From: Trochalopteron elliotii
Lineage: Eukaryota; Chordata; Aves; Passeriformes; Leiothrichidae
NCBI GenBank assembly: GCA_024734555.1
Contig: JANPWX010000160.1
Coordinates: 1,028,281 to 1,092,280 of the forward strand
Direction: 5' to 3'
DNA length: 64,000 bases
Made by a program: the position numbers and the translations under genes. Positions 21,728-34,100 of the stretch are shown here, piece after piece (position 1 is the stretch's first letter; every line of letters starts with the position of its first letter). Under the pieces are notes generated by a model. It worked only from the letters and a program-made list of their open reading frames with translations, ran no database searches and was not told where the DNA came from.

Positions 21728-24238
21728 GGATGAGAACGTTGTCAAAGCAAAATTCATGCTGAAGATGAAAAACATGTAAGGATCAATAATGACCACTTGT
21801 GCTGATCAGTGGAGGTGACTCCAGTTGGCTGCAAGACTTGCACGAGGGACACTTACACAAACCCTCATCGAGGTACCCTCAGCACTGTGGGAGAGATGTG
21901 CAAAAGCCAGGGGTTAACAGTAAGCAGAAGAATCGACACAGGAATATTGAGAACTAACTTGGCATACCTGAAACCCACTGAACAAGCAATGCTTGCCATC
22001 AAAGGCATCTAATATTACTGAAGAAAATTACTATGAACCAGTTAGCCAAGGGATCCCAGATTAGACAATATAGCACAGCAATATTTTAAGCCAACGTGAA
22101 GCAATAGCTAACCAGGAGGATAGTTATAGCTAAAGAATAAATCTGTCAAGATGGGACTTATGGACTCACTGCAAAATACACAGTGCTGTCTGTGATGCTT
22201 CAGCAAAACACTTCCTGACTCCTGCAGCCTTTAAATCAGCAATATCCATTGTAAAGGATATAAAAACAGATACCTTGAGTAGGAGTGAAGCTGTGAAACA
22301 GCTTTTCAGACAGGGAAAAAGGGCACTGATTAATAAGCTGGCATAAACAAGCAAACTTCTTATTTTATTAACTTTACAGGTTGGCTTAAAGCCCCCAAAA
22401 TTTTGCAAATAATGATTGCTCCTAGGGGACTATCTCTGTCTGGTTAGTTTATTTGTTTGCATGTACATTTGGTAACTAAGGTCAAAAGTTTTATAGCAGC
22501 AACTGTCTCTGAACTATTACTTGGCTTTGATTTTTTAGCTATGGCACTGAGACTTTTATGCAATATTGTTAATAATAGAAATGCACTTTGTTTTAGTTTT
22601 GACTAATTATAGATTTGCTTGATGCAGTATTTCATGTGCATGGGTAAAAGGTAATTGCTACAGCCTTATAAAATCTCAAGATTAAATTCTGCCTTTAATT
22701 ACAAACATATCACTGGTGGTGCAGAGGATTCAGTGATGTCCGAATTCATTACAATTATGGTTTAGCCATGAGATTAGGCAAAATACTTAATGTCAAGTCA
22801 TAGTGACACAAACATACTCTACAACTTTAGAAATGCCTTCCTGGCCTAAGTTGAATAAATTCTACCATAGCACAGTGTAACTCACACAAATATAGCTGTT
22901 TCCAAGCTGCAAAACTCAAATCACTAAATTTGATCAGTGCAAGCACTGGACCACCCAGCATCCACCCTTGTACTTACAATTTCAACATCATTCTTATTCT
23001 GCCCAGTTTCAAGACCCTTAGAGGGCATTTGACACAGCTTGCACAAAATAATTCTCTTCATGTAAACTTTAAGGAAACATCCAATAATGAAATTTCAGCC
23101 TCCTTTGATTTTCTAAAGCAAGTCTTTGTAAGTTGGTACAATTGGTTGATATTATCATTTTCTTCTGCTAAAGTATCCATACACAGGGCAAACACTGTCT
23201 TTGAAATTTGGGATCAGAGTTGATGCCATTTAAATAAGTGACCCATCCTTTACAAATACTAAATGGAAGCAGCAAAAGTGACAAATTGATCTTTTGTAGT
23301 AAATGTTCACAAATAACTAAGAAATAGCATCTGCAGAAAGCAAAATTTTCATGAACAGAAACATAGCTAAACTCACTGTGCAAGGGATTTGTAGCTAGCA
23401 TTGCAGACTTAGTGATGTGTAGCTTTATTTAAAATATCCACTGACAAGCTGAAAGAAAAATACTAACACCAAAGAAAACTGACATTTTCACCTCTAATAT
23501 AAACTGCAAAAAGAGGCAACACCATGAGCATGTACAACAAAGAACCTCTCTGGGCATGATGCCATCATCACCACCATGGCTCTCCATTATCCTTGAACAT
23601 TTGCAAGAATTACAATGCTCAGGTCCCATCTTGAACTCCCATCCATCAGAGTGTATAAATTTGTCCTTTTCCATTTTTTTTCAAACTGCATTTTGGCAGA
23701 GGAGTACTGGTGGGTAGGGAGCTTTTGGAAAGATCAGTTTTTAAAAAATTTGGTCTTTTCAAGCTGTTCTAAATACAGCAATGGGGAATATGCCCTGAGG
23801 AGCAATGCTGTTGCATGTCTCTCAGGGGAGGGGTATTGACAATTAGATATTGTCAGTTTTTTATTCAGTGCAAGAGGAAAACAAGCATTCGTGTTTCAGG
23901 CTAATCCATGGAAGGCCTCTGGCCCAGCAACAATGATGAGTCCAGGGTGATGCTGTGGGGTCAGGAGGCTGGGAAGCTGTCCATCAAGGCTCCCCAAGGG
24001 TGGTCTCTAGTTCTCTTGCAACACACAGGGCTTTTGTATGTGGCCTGAGCAGGATCTGGGACTTGTGGCTGTTCTCCACAGAACCAGCTGATTTTCAAGC
24101 TGTAGCAACTGTGGGGTCTCCTGCAGCAGCTCTGGGAAGGGATGAATGTCTGGGATCTGTCAGCCATTGGAAGCCTGAACCAGCCTGCCCCTCCACAGCA
24201 CTCAGGCATTTTGGCAAGTCCAACAGTTGTGTATTTCA
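21728..24238. other. Non-coding stretch upstream of a possible exon
   Basis: This is AT-rich sequence without recognised repeats. Two overlapping frames at 23955-24320 lie in a more GC-rich patch, but neither translation shows a known domain. If the frame ending at 24522 is an exon, this stretch would be its upstream intron. Confidence 0.45.
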
Positions 24239-24522
24239 GGCCCCTGGATCTTTCTCTAAGCCTTCCTATGACTCCACATGACAACAAGAGTCCCTTGCAA
24301 AAGCTGGCCCAAGAGTGCAATATTTCCAGACTTCAGATGAACTTCAAGCAGAAGCAGTACACAGCCAAACTCATGGTGTTAGAGTCAAACACAGAGGGGG
24401 ATAACAAATTCCCACTCCAACCAGGCACCAAAGTGATGGACAGACTGACTCGAGGAGATGTGCTCCAGCAAGTACACCAGCAGTTAAATCAGAAAGAGGA
24501 AAAGAGTGATAAGGAGTGATAA
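24239..24522 (+). other. Possible 3'-terminal coding exon, unidentified
   Basis: A plausible splice acceptor (GTTGTGTATTTCAG) ends at about 24238 and is followed by an open frame of about 94 codons to a TGA at 24520-24522. The peptide is hydrophilic and protein-like, without low complexity. It starts PLDLSLSLP, contains NFKQKQYTAKLMVLE in the middle, and ends in a charged QLNQKEEKSDKE tail. PLDLS matches the PxDLS motif by which many transcriptional repressors bind CtBP corepressors. I do not recognise the protein. The same frame is open back to an ATG at 24142, so it could instead be a 125-codon chance frame. No upstream exon was identified. A translated search against bird proteins would settle it. 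Confidence 0.25.
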
Positions 24523-27099
24523 TGAAGAATAGGGTTGAGGCAGCCTAAATGCCAATTTACAATGCTAATCCCTTGCTAGAATTCTTCTGAAAGCCTGTCT
24601 GTCCTCACACACCAGCACATTACCCATCTTCTTCACCACAGAATCCCAGAAACCCTAAACACAGTCTGCCAGAAGGAGAGTGCTCTAGAAACAGTGACCT
24701 TCACTTTTGGGTATCAACTCACAAATCATGTTTCTTCTTCTTTCTCCTTCTATGCCTGCCTGCACCAAAAGTTCCCAGAAGAAGTCTACAGGTAATGACA
24801 AAAGAAGTGAAGGTGTTTGCCAGGGGACTGACACAGGACAGGAGCTGCTGTTGTGAAAAGCTCAATACAGTTACATGCTGTGAGATCTCAGTGTTGCCTG
24901 GACACTGCAGAGGGGCACAACAGCCTTAATCACTTTCACTTGATGGAAATGTTCAAGGCCAACTGGAAAGAATGGCCTTTGGATCAGGCCTTTATCCCTT
25001 AGTTTCCACATCTGATTTCTTGCAAAACCCCAATGCTCATTCAGCCCAAGCCTAGAAAAATGTCAGAGATCAAGAGTTAATATCAAAACAGAGGCTTGGA
25101 ATTCAGGACAGAAATTTTGAAAAACTTAATTTCCAATTATTTTAAAGAATAATGCATAAACGGATATTTCTGTAAATTTGTGCTGATTTGGACTGGGTTG
25201 TGGGGAACTCCTAAAGCATGCTATATTCTGCAAGGTACCTTCACCTGTCCGTCTAAAGAGAGATTCAAAAGATGTACAAATTGAAATCTTGGAAGATGAG
25301 CCTTTCAGCCCCGAGAAAAACTGACCATCTTCACACCTGCCAGTGTGTTACTGGATTCAGCAGATTTGCTCGTTTGCATTTGTAAGATTGATTTATTTGA
25401 ATGTACCCTTTCATGGCACATTAAATTTATCATCTATGCAGCAAATACGATACAATTGATACAAACACCTAACAAGAATATGTAAAAGACTAGCATATGA
25501 CATGAAGCTGTATCTATATTTCCTCCTGTACGTCTTAGAAATGAATGCAATTACAAAGTTATTTTGATGAGACCCTATTGATAACTCCTTTATATAAGAA
25601 GAAATTACTGGCAGACTCTTATCACCTCCATCAGAAGAGTTTGCCAGGAAACAGGACAGTCCATAGCTAGAGATAACACATCATGGAATCTTCTGCACCT
25701 GCTGGGCTGCAGCACCTGTTCTCTTGGTCATGTGCAAGTTATGGTGATAGGAGATAGTGATTTCTGTCTCTGGACAGACTAACACACTCATTCCACAGAG
25801 CAGCAGTGGTAGCTGTGGTGGTTTCCCTCTGCTCAAACAGCATGAAACCCTTTAAGGACCTGCTTTGGATCCACATGCTTTTCAGTATAATCACATAAAC
25901 CCTGCAAGGAGAAGGTAACCTGTCTGTCTCTGGAAGTGTATTTCTAACATGCAAAACCTACAGCTTATAGCTGTTGTTCTGAGGACAAATATTTTAGGTT
26001 GGGACCAGGAGCTAATTAGTGACAATCACTCCTAATTCAAATCACAGACAACCTTTTACTGTACTGTGTTCTTATTGGGAACCAGCACTAGACATGTTTT
26101 TTTACAATACCCAAAGAGGAGCTGGTTTAGTCCTAAGAGAAATGTATCTTTTATGCTCATCTCTCCTTCCCCATTTCTAACACACGGATGGCCTAAGTCT
26201 TTCTCAGCAGCTGCTTTGTCACCAAATTTTAGCTGAAGGAATCAGTTCTTTTAGTATATCACTGTCCAGGATGGCAATTGCCACATAAAAAGAGCCATAA
26301 TAGAGATGAAGACATGGCTCACCATCACTTGCCTTTGACCGTCACATTTTACTTGAACTACAATGAACTCAGTACTCCCTGCCTTGAGGAACTTGCAGAT
26401 CAAGCCCAGTGATATGAGGCCTACTGTAAGATCTGCTCTCAACCAAAAGTTAGGTGGTAAACAGGAGGCATTAACTAAGTAGATATAGTTTTGTATTGTA
26501 CTATTTGTATTGCTGCTTCCTAGTCACTGTCAGCACCCAACATGGTGCTCAGAACAGGGCTGATTTAAAAATGAATTTTAGGAATGTAGGGAAATTTTGC
26601 CATGATTTCTTTAAATCTGGGCAAAAATAAATCAATCCCTGAATTATTCATCTGTTCAGCTCCAAGGACTGCAACCCTGCTGTTTTAATTGCGTGGGAAG
26701 TTAGGGCACTCCTTCTGCTTCAACATTTATTTTCTGCATCCTTGTTTTATTTTTAACAGCTTACAACAGAAAAAACATGTTATCTCATGACTGTCTAAAG
26801 CAAATACATTGTGGTTTTGGGCTTGGACACTTGAACAAGTAACTTCCCAGCAAGAAGTACTGTTCTCTCTGTAGGGCACTTCTGGTAAATCATCTCTCCT
26901 AGTGAGAAGTAAGGAAAACTGTCACCTAGTGAGCAAAAGAACTACTTCTTAGAGTCCTTCCAGCTGAGAAAACACAGAAAAATTACTTCAGATTGCAATA
27001 CAAGGTATCATGCTGCACAGAAAGCAGCAGGCCTTACTGATTAACACTGACACCAGGCCTTGGATAACTGGGATATGGTCTGACCTGCTAGAGGCTACT
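24523..27099. other. Non-coding stretch
   Basis: No clear polyadenylation signal follows within the first few hundred bases of the possible exon, which weakens that call slightly. An ATTAAA occurs near 25420. Otherwise no repeat, RNA gene or supported frame is seen. Confidence 0.5.
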
Positions 27100-27165
27100 G
27101 TGCCTCCTTGGCCAAGTCATCTCACTTTTCTGCACTTTGATTTCCCAGTCTGTGAAAATGAGTGT
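27100..27165 (+). mobile_element. MIR-like SINE fragment
   Basis: The run CCTTGGCCAAGTCATCTCAC followed by TTTTCTGCACTTTGATTTCC and AGTCTGTGAAAATGAG matches the core and 3' half of the ancient MIR family ('cttgggcaagtcacttaacctctctgtgcctcagtttcctcatctg') with many substitutions. The tRNA-derived head is not clearly preserved to the left. The divergence fits an element predating birds. The call is by pattern memory only. Confidence 0.5.
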
Positions 27166-30100
27166 ACTGTGGTTTATTTTTAAGCATTTCAGCAACTGAC
27201 ATACTGCACCTCAAATTCCTTAAATGGTAACATCACTTTCACTACTATGAAAAGTTGACTAAAACAACATTTCAAAATCCCTCTCTATGTGTTGTACTTA
27301 CTGTTCACAAGTCTGATTGTGGTTTGGCTTTTGGCATCTGAAATTTGGTCTGCTGTGGTTGTTTGACTTCAGTCAGAAATTGCTAATGAGCATAGATCTT
27401 CTGTAGATTTGAATGGGTTGCATAATCAATGGAAACCATCAGTGTAGCTTCAAACACTGGTCTATAACTTATTTGTGCAGGTCCTGTTTATAGTGGCTAC
27501 TCCTTTGAGAATATTATTAAGAGCCTGTAAAAGTTGACAAGTGCCTTTTTCAGGTGCAGTGTTGATTCAGACCTCTTAAGAGAAAATTCTGAACCTGGAT
27601 TGATGAAGAATATGCGTGTAAAATGTCAAAAACAAAATAAAACACTTTTAAGAAAAACTGTACTTTCCATCCTTGTGAAAGACAATATACAGCCACACTC
27701 AGGCCTTGGGTTATTTGTTCACTATTGCCCATTTAGTCAGAAGCTGGCAGGTCCAGTTTCGTTACCAAAAATGACCAGAACCTGGCAAATTATTTTGGTG
27801 ACAATACTATCTTCTGCAAGATTTGTCCTGCCAATAGCTTGGGTTCTCTTAATATTTGATCTAAATTACATTAAAGTTAGAAACTCATCAAATAAACCTG
27901 GTTTCTCTCTTCTCAGTTGTGCTGTGTTTCCTCACTCTGCTGCTGCACCCAGCCAGTCAGTGCTGCAAAACAGCAACAAAGGGGGTCCAGAGCAGCTCAG
28001 GCCACCAGTCCCAGACTGTGAGGAGATGACAGGTGGGGGAGGAAGAGATTATTACAACACATACAGAGAGGAAAATGGCTGGGACTCAATTTAGCTCACT
28101 CTAGTGAAGTTAGCCCAGAAATACCTGACACTGAGAGCCATCACAACACTACCATGCCCACACTTAAAACAAGAAAAACTCAATGGGGTGTTCAATAGTC
28201 ACAACACTGAGACAGCCTCTGCAGGCATGTACACTCACTTTGGATGGGAAGAATGATTCATACAATTCTGAGAGCTGATAGAGACATTGTAAAACCACTT
28301 TGCCATGATAATAAGGAATCTTTATACTGCTGAAGTAAATCATTGATTATTCATGAGGTCTCCTAAAGAAAGGCCAAAGGGTTTATTCGCATGGTTTGGA
28401 TCCCCAATTTTTGGCTTAAAAAATCTGGTCCTCTAGTAAATGAACCAGAGGATCCATGCTATCAGCAATACAGCAATGCTATGGGGAGGTAAGCAGGAGA
28501 ACAACCTCATCTTTTGCAACTGAATGAGGCTGGGAAGCCCAAGGTATTCCAAAGAAGTTTCTTACTTTCCCCCAAAGGACCCACCATGCTAATTCAGCTG
28601 AATTCACTGGAACTCAAGTCAAACATCAGTCATTTTTTACCACCATCTATCCTCTTCTCCCACATGGGACCTTTGACCTGTATCCTACAGGCAGGTTGCT
28701 TTTCAATATAAGAAGTCTAGAATAAACACCTGTTATGTGGATCTCCTAAAACAGGACACAACCTGTCTTGTGGAAGAACATTCCACATATGGGGGCCTAT
28801 TACTTTAAAATCAAATAAGTTAGGAGGCTTCAATCACTGAAAACAACTTTCCTAACCATTATTTCCAACTATTCTGTAATTGAGCAGTTTTCTTGCTGCA
28901 CCAGCTGTGGTGCCAGCTTATCTTTCAGCACTATTTCCTATTCTACCCTTCATCACTGCATTTAGAGTCATGATTTTTCCCTACTATAATTGATGTAATC
29001 CTACCAATGTCTAAGATGCTGATTTCAAATGTAATATCAGAGCTATAGCAACAAATTTGTGGTAAAATGTGAAAATTAAGGAACTGCAAGGAGTTCCTTG
29101 AAAGTGTTATGTGAAAAAGTGGATCCTGCTCTTTATTATTTCCATTATTTGCATACCTCTGTTACTGAAATCAGAACAAAGTCTTCCCGTAGAATCTGGT
29201 CAACTAAAGGACTCATATGATTTCTGAAGTGATCCTGGATTGTCTCTGAGCTACATGCACTCACAGGAGCTCTTGTGTCCAAGGGAGGACAAGAAAAAAA
29301 GGAGAACTGAAAATGGCTGACTGTAAAGATGGCTTTGCACTGCACTTCCTTATTCATACCAAAATAAAATAGAAAACATCATTAGCCATTTTCAAATTTA
29401 AATGGCACAACCCCTGGGACTGAGAGCAGCAGCAGACATGCACACAGGTGCAGGCACTGCATCCATGCCCATCTTGTGCACTAAACAGACATCACACACA
29501 CATGCAGAGGGACTGCTGCATTCATTCATGCTCCACCCTGCATGCACAGCCTCCCTCAGCAGGCACAGACCAGTGGGTATTCTGTGCACAGCCAGTCTGA
29601 GCCTTCCCATCGTCCTGTTTACATTCAGTTACTATCTCTGCCATATTTCCACTTCCAAACCTGGTTAAAATGAAAGCTAATAGCAAAACATACCTACAGA
29701 GTGAGAAATCCAGGCCAACATTTTCTGGTGATTTGGCATGGTTCCAGGGTTGGTGCTCAGCTTTTCACAGCTGACCTAAGGCTGCTTTTTGGGCACAAAT
29801 GAGCTTGCCCATTGCAAGGTCTGGCAGGGAGAGCAAACAGAAGAGGAGTCATCCCCAGTCTTTCTCCACTTCCAAGGACCCAGGAGCTCTCTGGATCTTA
29901 GCAATGGCTTCCTCAGAGCCACCTTACAGGTCTAAAATTCTAAATCCAAAAATAAAAGAATATAAAAACAGCACTGATAAAGCAATACATAAATGAAACT
30001 GTTTTTAAAGACAGATGAGAGACTGAGAGAAACAGTGAACTTAGAAAGGATAGAGTTTTCACATAGGAAATCCTACAGAAACTGCAGTGGAGGGGTAATG

Positions 30101-30279
30101 CACTGGTACCCCCTGCCTTCAAGAGGTAGAACAACATTTGTTTTTGGGGAATAGGGATTTGAAGGGTGATGTGCACTGCCCCCAGCTTTGACAAGGAGAT
30201 CACTGTGGTCCCTAAAGCAAAATCTAGAGAGGACTGAATTCTGTGCAAACCCTGTACCTTTGTGCAATTTTTCCTGTAG
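27166..30279. other. Non-coding stretch with one long chance frame
   Basis: A 186-codon plus-strand frame spans 27534-28094. Its translation has one hydrophobic segment (near ILVTILSSARFVLPIAWVLL) but no recognisable family, no start context and no splice support, so I treat it as chance. No repeats are recognised. Confidence 0.5.
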
Positions 30280-30335
30280 GGTAAAATCTACTGACTTCAT
30301 TGGAACTGCTACACAATGAATGAGAGCAGATCTAA
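30280..30335. repeat. Ancient amniote repeat fragment
   Basis: The text GGTAAAATCTACTGACTTCA...GGAACTGCTACAC...GAATGAGAGCAGAT resembles the old 'actgacttcaatggagttac...gtgtaaatgagagcagaat' repeat spread through turtle, crocodile and bird genomes. It is short and diverged, its borders are uncertain, and the family name is not recalled. Confidence 0.35.
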
Positions 30336-33300
30336 ACACAGAGAAGAAAAATACTGTGTTCAGAATTTTAGTACCTGGATTTTCAATACAGATTTGGATG
30401 TTCTCACTCTTTTGAATGCCAATGAATATAATAAGGAGGAGCTTGAAAGAGCATGAGTTTGCTCAATTAATATCACCAGCCAAAGCCTCCGTGGGAGGGA
30501 AGGGTCAACATGAAATATCTAATTTCCTGAAGAACAATGTTTTCCCTTTATAAGATACTGGAAGAAAAATTCTGGGGAAAAAAAAAAAATCTAGGCCATG
30601 CCACAAATCCTGGATAGGAAGAATGGCCCAAAGATAAGTTTGCCTTCTTCCTAAGACATACCCCTGAGTAGGACTTCTTACACATGCACCCCAGAGAAGT
30701 GAGCTATCAGACAGTACCACCATGAACAGAGCAAGCAATATAGGTGTTACTTTTACTGCATCTCTCAGTCCTGTCCTGCAGCTGAAGGTTTTTTCATGAC
30801 ATTTTACATTTATAGGAGAGAGCAAGAGGCAGCTAAAAGTAACACATGCACTGAGGCACAGAATAGAAGAAAATATAAAACTAATAATAGAGGTTTCAAG
30901 GTGTGAGAAAATCAGAATTGAATTATTTGTGTCTTCCCAAGAAGGAAAAAGGTACTTAAAATCCACCTGTTAAGGACACTTAAGGCCACATGGGCTTTGT
31001 CTTCCTGACCCTATTTAACCTCAACTTTTTCATTATCTTGCTCAACTCTGAAATCATCTATTGTAATAAGGGGCAAAACAAACTCATCTTCAGAGCTAAA
31101 GTCATGCAGAGGAAAATTATAGCTTCATTCCTTTGGAAAAACACTAGGAGATTGTTATCTTGACACTGATTATGAATGGCACCATGAACACTAAGGACAG
31201 GACTGAACTGCTTCCTCTACAACCTTACTGTAAGCCACACAGTCATAATCCACACAGTCCTACTGCAGGAGTCTTTAGAAGGGGGCAAATGAGCATGGCT
31301 AGAGCAAGGTCAGGGCTAGAGCACAGAACTATATTATAGCTGGAAACAAAAAGCATCAACCACTCCCAAAGACACACTGGTCTTATTAAAATGAGTTCAA
31401 AGCTGATTCAGTGAGTACATTTAAAGTTACTTTAAATTCACCCAACATAATTTACTGTGGCAACCAACTAGATCCAGGTTCACTGGTATGGGCTATTTTA
31501 TGTGAAGGGTATCTAGACTGGGAAAGAGAAAAGAGAAGGGTGTCCATGCAGCAAATAGGACTTTTGAGTTTGACTTGAATGAGGATGTAAGCATTCAAAG
31601 AGGTTTGTTTTCCTTCTCAGCCTGTTTCCTCTGACTCGTCTACTACAATATCTCTGTGCATCACTTAGGGTGGGCAAAGGGGGACTCTGGATTTGGGAGC
31701 ACAAGATCTTGTCCCACACAACCAGGTGCAGATACAATATACTCCTTTGGAGGAGGTGGGGAAAGGAAATTTACACAGTACTCTGCACTAACCTCAGATT
31801 ATAACCTTTCATTCAACTTTCTTAAGCTGCCTGGAAAGAGCATTGAGGGCTGCACTGCATTTGGAGAGTGCCAAAAGTGGCAGATGGGGAGTGGCAGAGT
31901 ATGTGGGGATGATGGGGGCTGCTGGCAGGGGACTTGGAAATGCTGACACAAGTTTGCAGGACATGGAAAGGGGTGTTAGGTGTCCTACCAAACAAGGTAG
32001 GGAACAAGGTGTTGTACCTTTGTTTGCCTAGGTCCTGGAAGTGCAGGATGAGGGAGATGGGCTCTGCATGGTGGGTACTGTGTATCCTGAGCCCTCAATG
32101 GAGTGTATAAGGGCATGAGCTACTCAGCTGCTGAGTGGTCTGAGCAGCATCAGACCAAGGGAAAGAAGACATCACAACTGAGAGGTGTGAAATCTTGGCC
32201 CTGAATCCAAGAGGGTGGTGTACTCTTGGGTGTTGGAAGGAAAGCAGACCAAATTTAGTTTGCCAGTAGCCTCTGGCTCTGTGGTTTTATCTGGGGCTTA
32301 AGGAAAGATAAGTGCCTCTCCCTGACATAGCTGGATAACCTAGGCTCAAGCTGAGCAGAGCTGCACAATGCACAGCAGCCATGTGCTGAAGGCAGCTGTG
32401 TGTGTGACAAAACAGTGAGATCCCAACTTTTTTCTCTGTTTGTCTGCTCTTTCCCCTTTGCCCCCAGAAACTCAGCCACTTTTGGCACATTAGATTTATC
32501 AAGATAGCAGCCAGCACTGTTGTCCCCAGTCTTGTCTGCTGCCATGGGGAATTTGCTTCTAAAAGCAGTCCAAAGCCCTTTGGGGGTTGCTCAGAGCATG
32601 CACAGCCTCTGCAGCATCATCAAATCATGTGCTACAGAGCAGGTGGGTCAAGCTCCTCTGGTGAGGAGGAGCAGGAGCAGGATGATTGCAGGTGCTGTTT
32701 TGTTTTTTTTCTGTGTCCAGCTCTAAGTTGTCTGGTTCAGCATCTCACATAGTTTCTATAAACAACAAGGCCCACCAAATTAATTACTTGGAATTGCAGG
32801 CCATGCTCTGTCTCTACAGATTTCACCCCCAGGTGGGTCAACCTCCTCCTCAAGCAGGTGCTCTGCTCCCCTCACACCACTGTCAGACCCATTTATCCCC
32901 ATCAGCAAAGCAGCAATGCTGTGCAGAACTAAACCTGCTTGTAAAAAGACATCAAAATTATCCCTCCCCACAGTAAAGAGACAGAGCAGTAGTAAGCTCC
33001 ACTTTGTCAAGAAATGAGCTGAAGTCAATGTAAATATCATAAAAGCAGCAATATGTGACTTGTACTGCCCTTCTCTAGGAGCTCTGGCCTCCTCTAAAGG
33101 GCATCTGTAAAAGGCAGCTAGCAGAGCTGAGTGAATCACCTCTATCTGGCTCCCACTGTAAGGGCTTTGGGAACCTATCCCTTTTATTCCACACCTCCTT
33201 GCAAATCTCCTCTTAAGGATTAAGCTCTTTCCCAACCATTGGAAAATCCAGTTCCAGATGCCTGACCTACATGCACAGGCCCAGTCAATAGGGAGTGGAG

Positions 33301-33826
33301 GGGGACATCACATTTATTTCCCAATTGATTGAAAGACCAAATGAGACTTGAATCAGACAAATCCCTTTGTTTCCTCACACTCCACTCCCTTTGCTTTGAG
33401 GAGCTCCAACATGTTGGGAGGGGAGATGACATTTGGCAACAGCAAAGGGGAGTGTGCAGGAGAAGAAATAGACAAGTCCACCTCCCAAAAATTGCTGTAA
33501 AATACATAAAACCAAAGACAGGCTGGTGAAAATGGGAGGAAGGGGGAAAAGCCATGCCAGGAAGGTTCTATTTGCTAACCAAATAGCAGAAAAGCTGGTT
33601 ACTGCTGGCAGACTCTCCTGTTGTGCTCTCTCTTCCTGTTGAGCTGCCCAGTGGGAGGATGATTTAGTCAACCCATGTCCTCTCCACTTCCATATGCTGC
33701 CCCCTTGGAGGAACTGACTAGTTTCCAGCCTGGATATTTTACCCTGTCACAGAATTGGTGCAAGGGGTTCCTGCAGCCCCCTGCAAGGCCACAGCAAAGG
33801 CACAGAGGGGGAGCCCAACACAAGCC
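30336..33826. other. Non-coding stretch
   Basis: No supported gene is seen. Bases 31640-32550 are moderately GC-rich and hold many overlapping frames on both strands, none with a domain. A TATAAGG near 32105 is not accompanied by a CpG cluster or a frame that would support a promoter. A 13-base A run lies near 30579-30591. Confidence 0.5.
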
Positions 33827-33871
33827 TAATCATGACTGGCCACAATGGCCACTGGCACGTGGTCATGATTA
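33827..33871. promoter_or_regulatory. Inverted repeat with E-box, candidate regulatory site
   Basis: Perfect 10-bp arms TAATCATGAC (33827-33836) and GTCATGATTA (33862-33871) flank a 25-base centre. The centre holds two copies of the palindrome TGGCCA (33837-33842 and 33846-33851) and a canonical E-box CACGTG (33856-33861). TAATC(A) is a homeodomain-type core, here present on both arms. TAATTAATTGG follows at about 33955-33965. The clustering suggests a protein-binding element, possibly an enhancer. There is no direct evidence of function, and the arms alone could arise by chance. Confidence 0.3.
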
Positions 33872-34100
33872 GAGCAGCCCCCAAGACACTGTAATCTCTT
33901 CTCTAATATTGCTCCAATCAATGCTTGTAACCTGTCCTCAGATCAGGGAGCTATAATTAATTGGCTGCAGCTCCCTGTAGGATCCAGGCACAACCCAGAT
34001 CCCAGCCTTTGCAGTTCAACTTGAGGCTAACACTTACCTGTTAATGTTGCTGTAATTAGTTTTTGCCAGTGCAAATCAGGATCGTTAGTGGTGCATGTTA
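33872..34100. promoter_or_regulatory. Candidate conserved non-coding block
   Basis: This segment holds CTATAATTAATTGGCTGCAG, CTGTAATTAG and AGTGCAAATCAGGATC, a mix of homeodomain-type and loosely POU-like words at higher density than in neighbouring kilobases. It continues directly from the inverted repeat on its left. Conservation cannot be seen from one sequence, so the call is inference. Confidence 0.2.

Noticed and set aside
27534..28094. 186-codon plus-strand frame as a membrane protein gene
   Set aside because: One hydrophobic stretch only, no family resemblance, no start context or exon structure.
32095..32170. TATA-type promoter near TATAAGG
   Set aside because: No CpG cluster, no supported downstream frame, and such words are common by chance.
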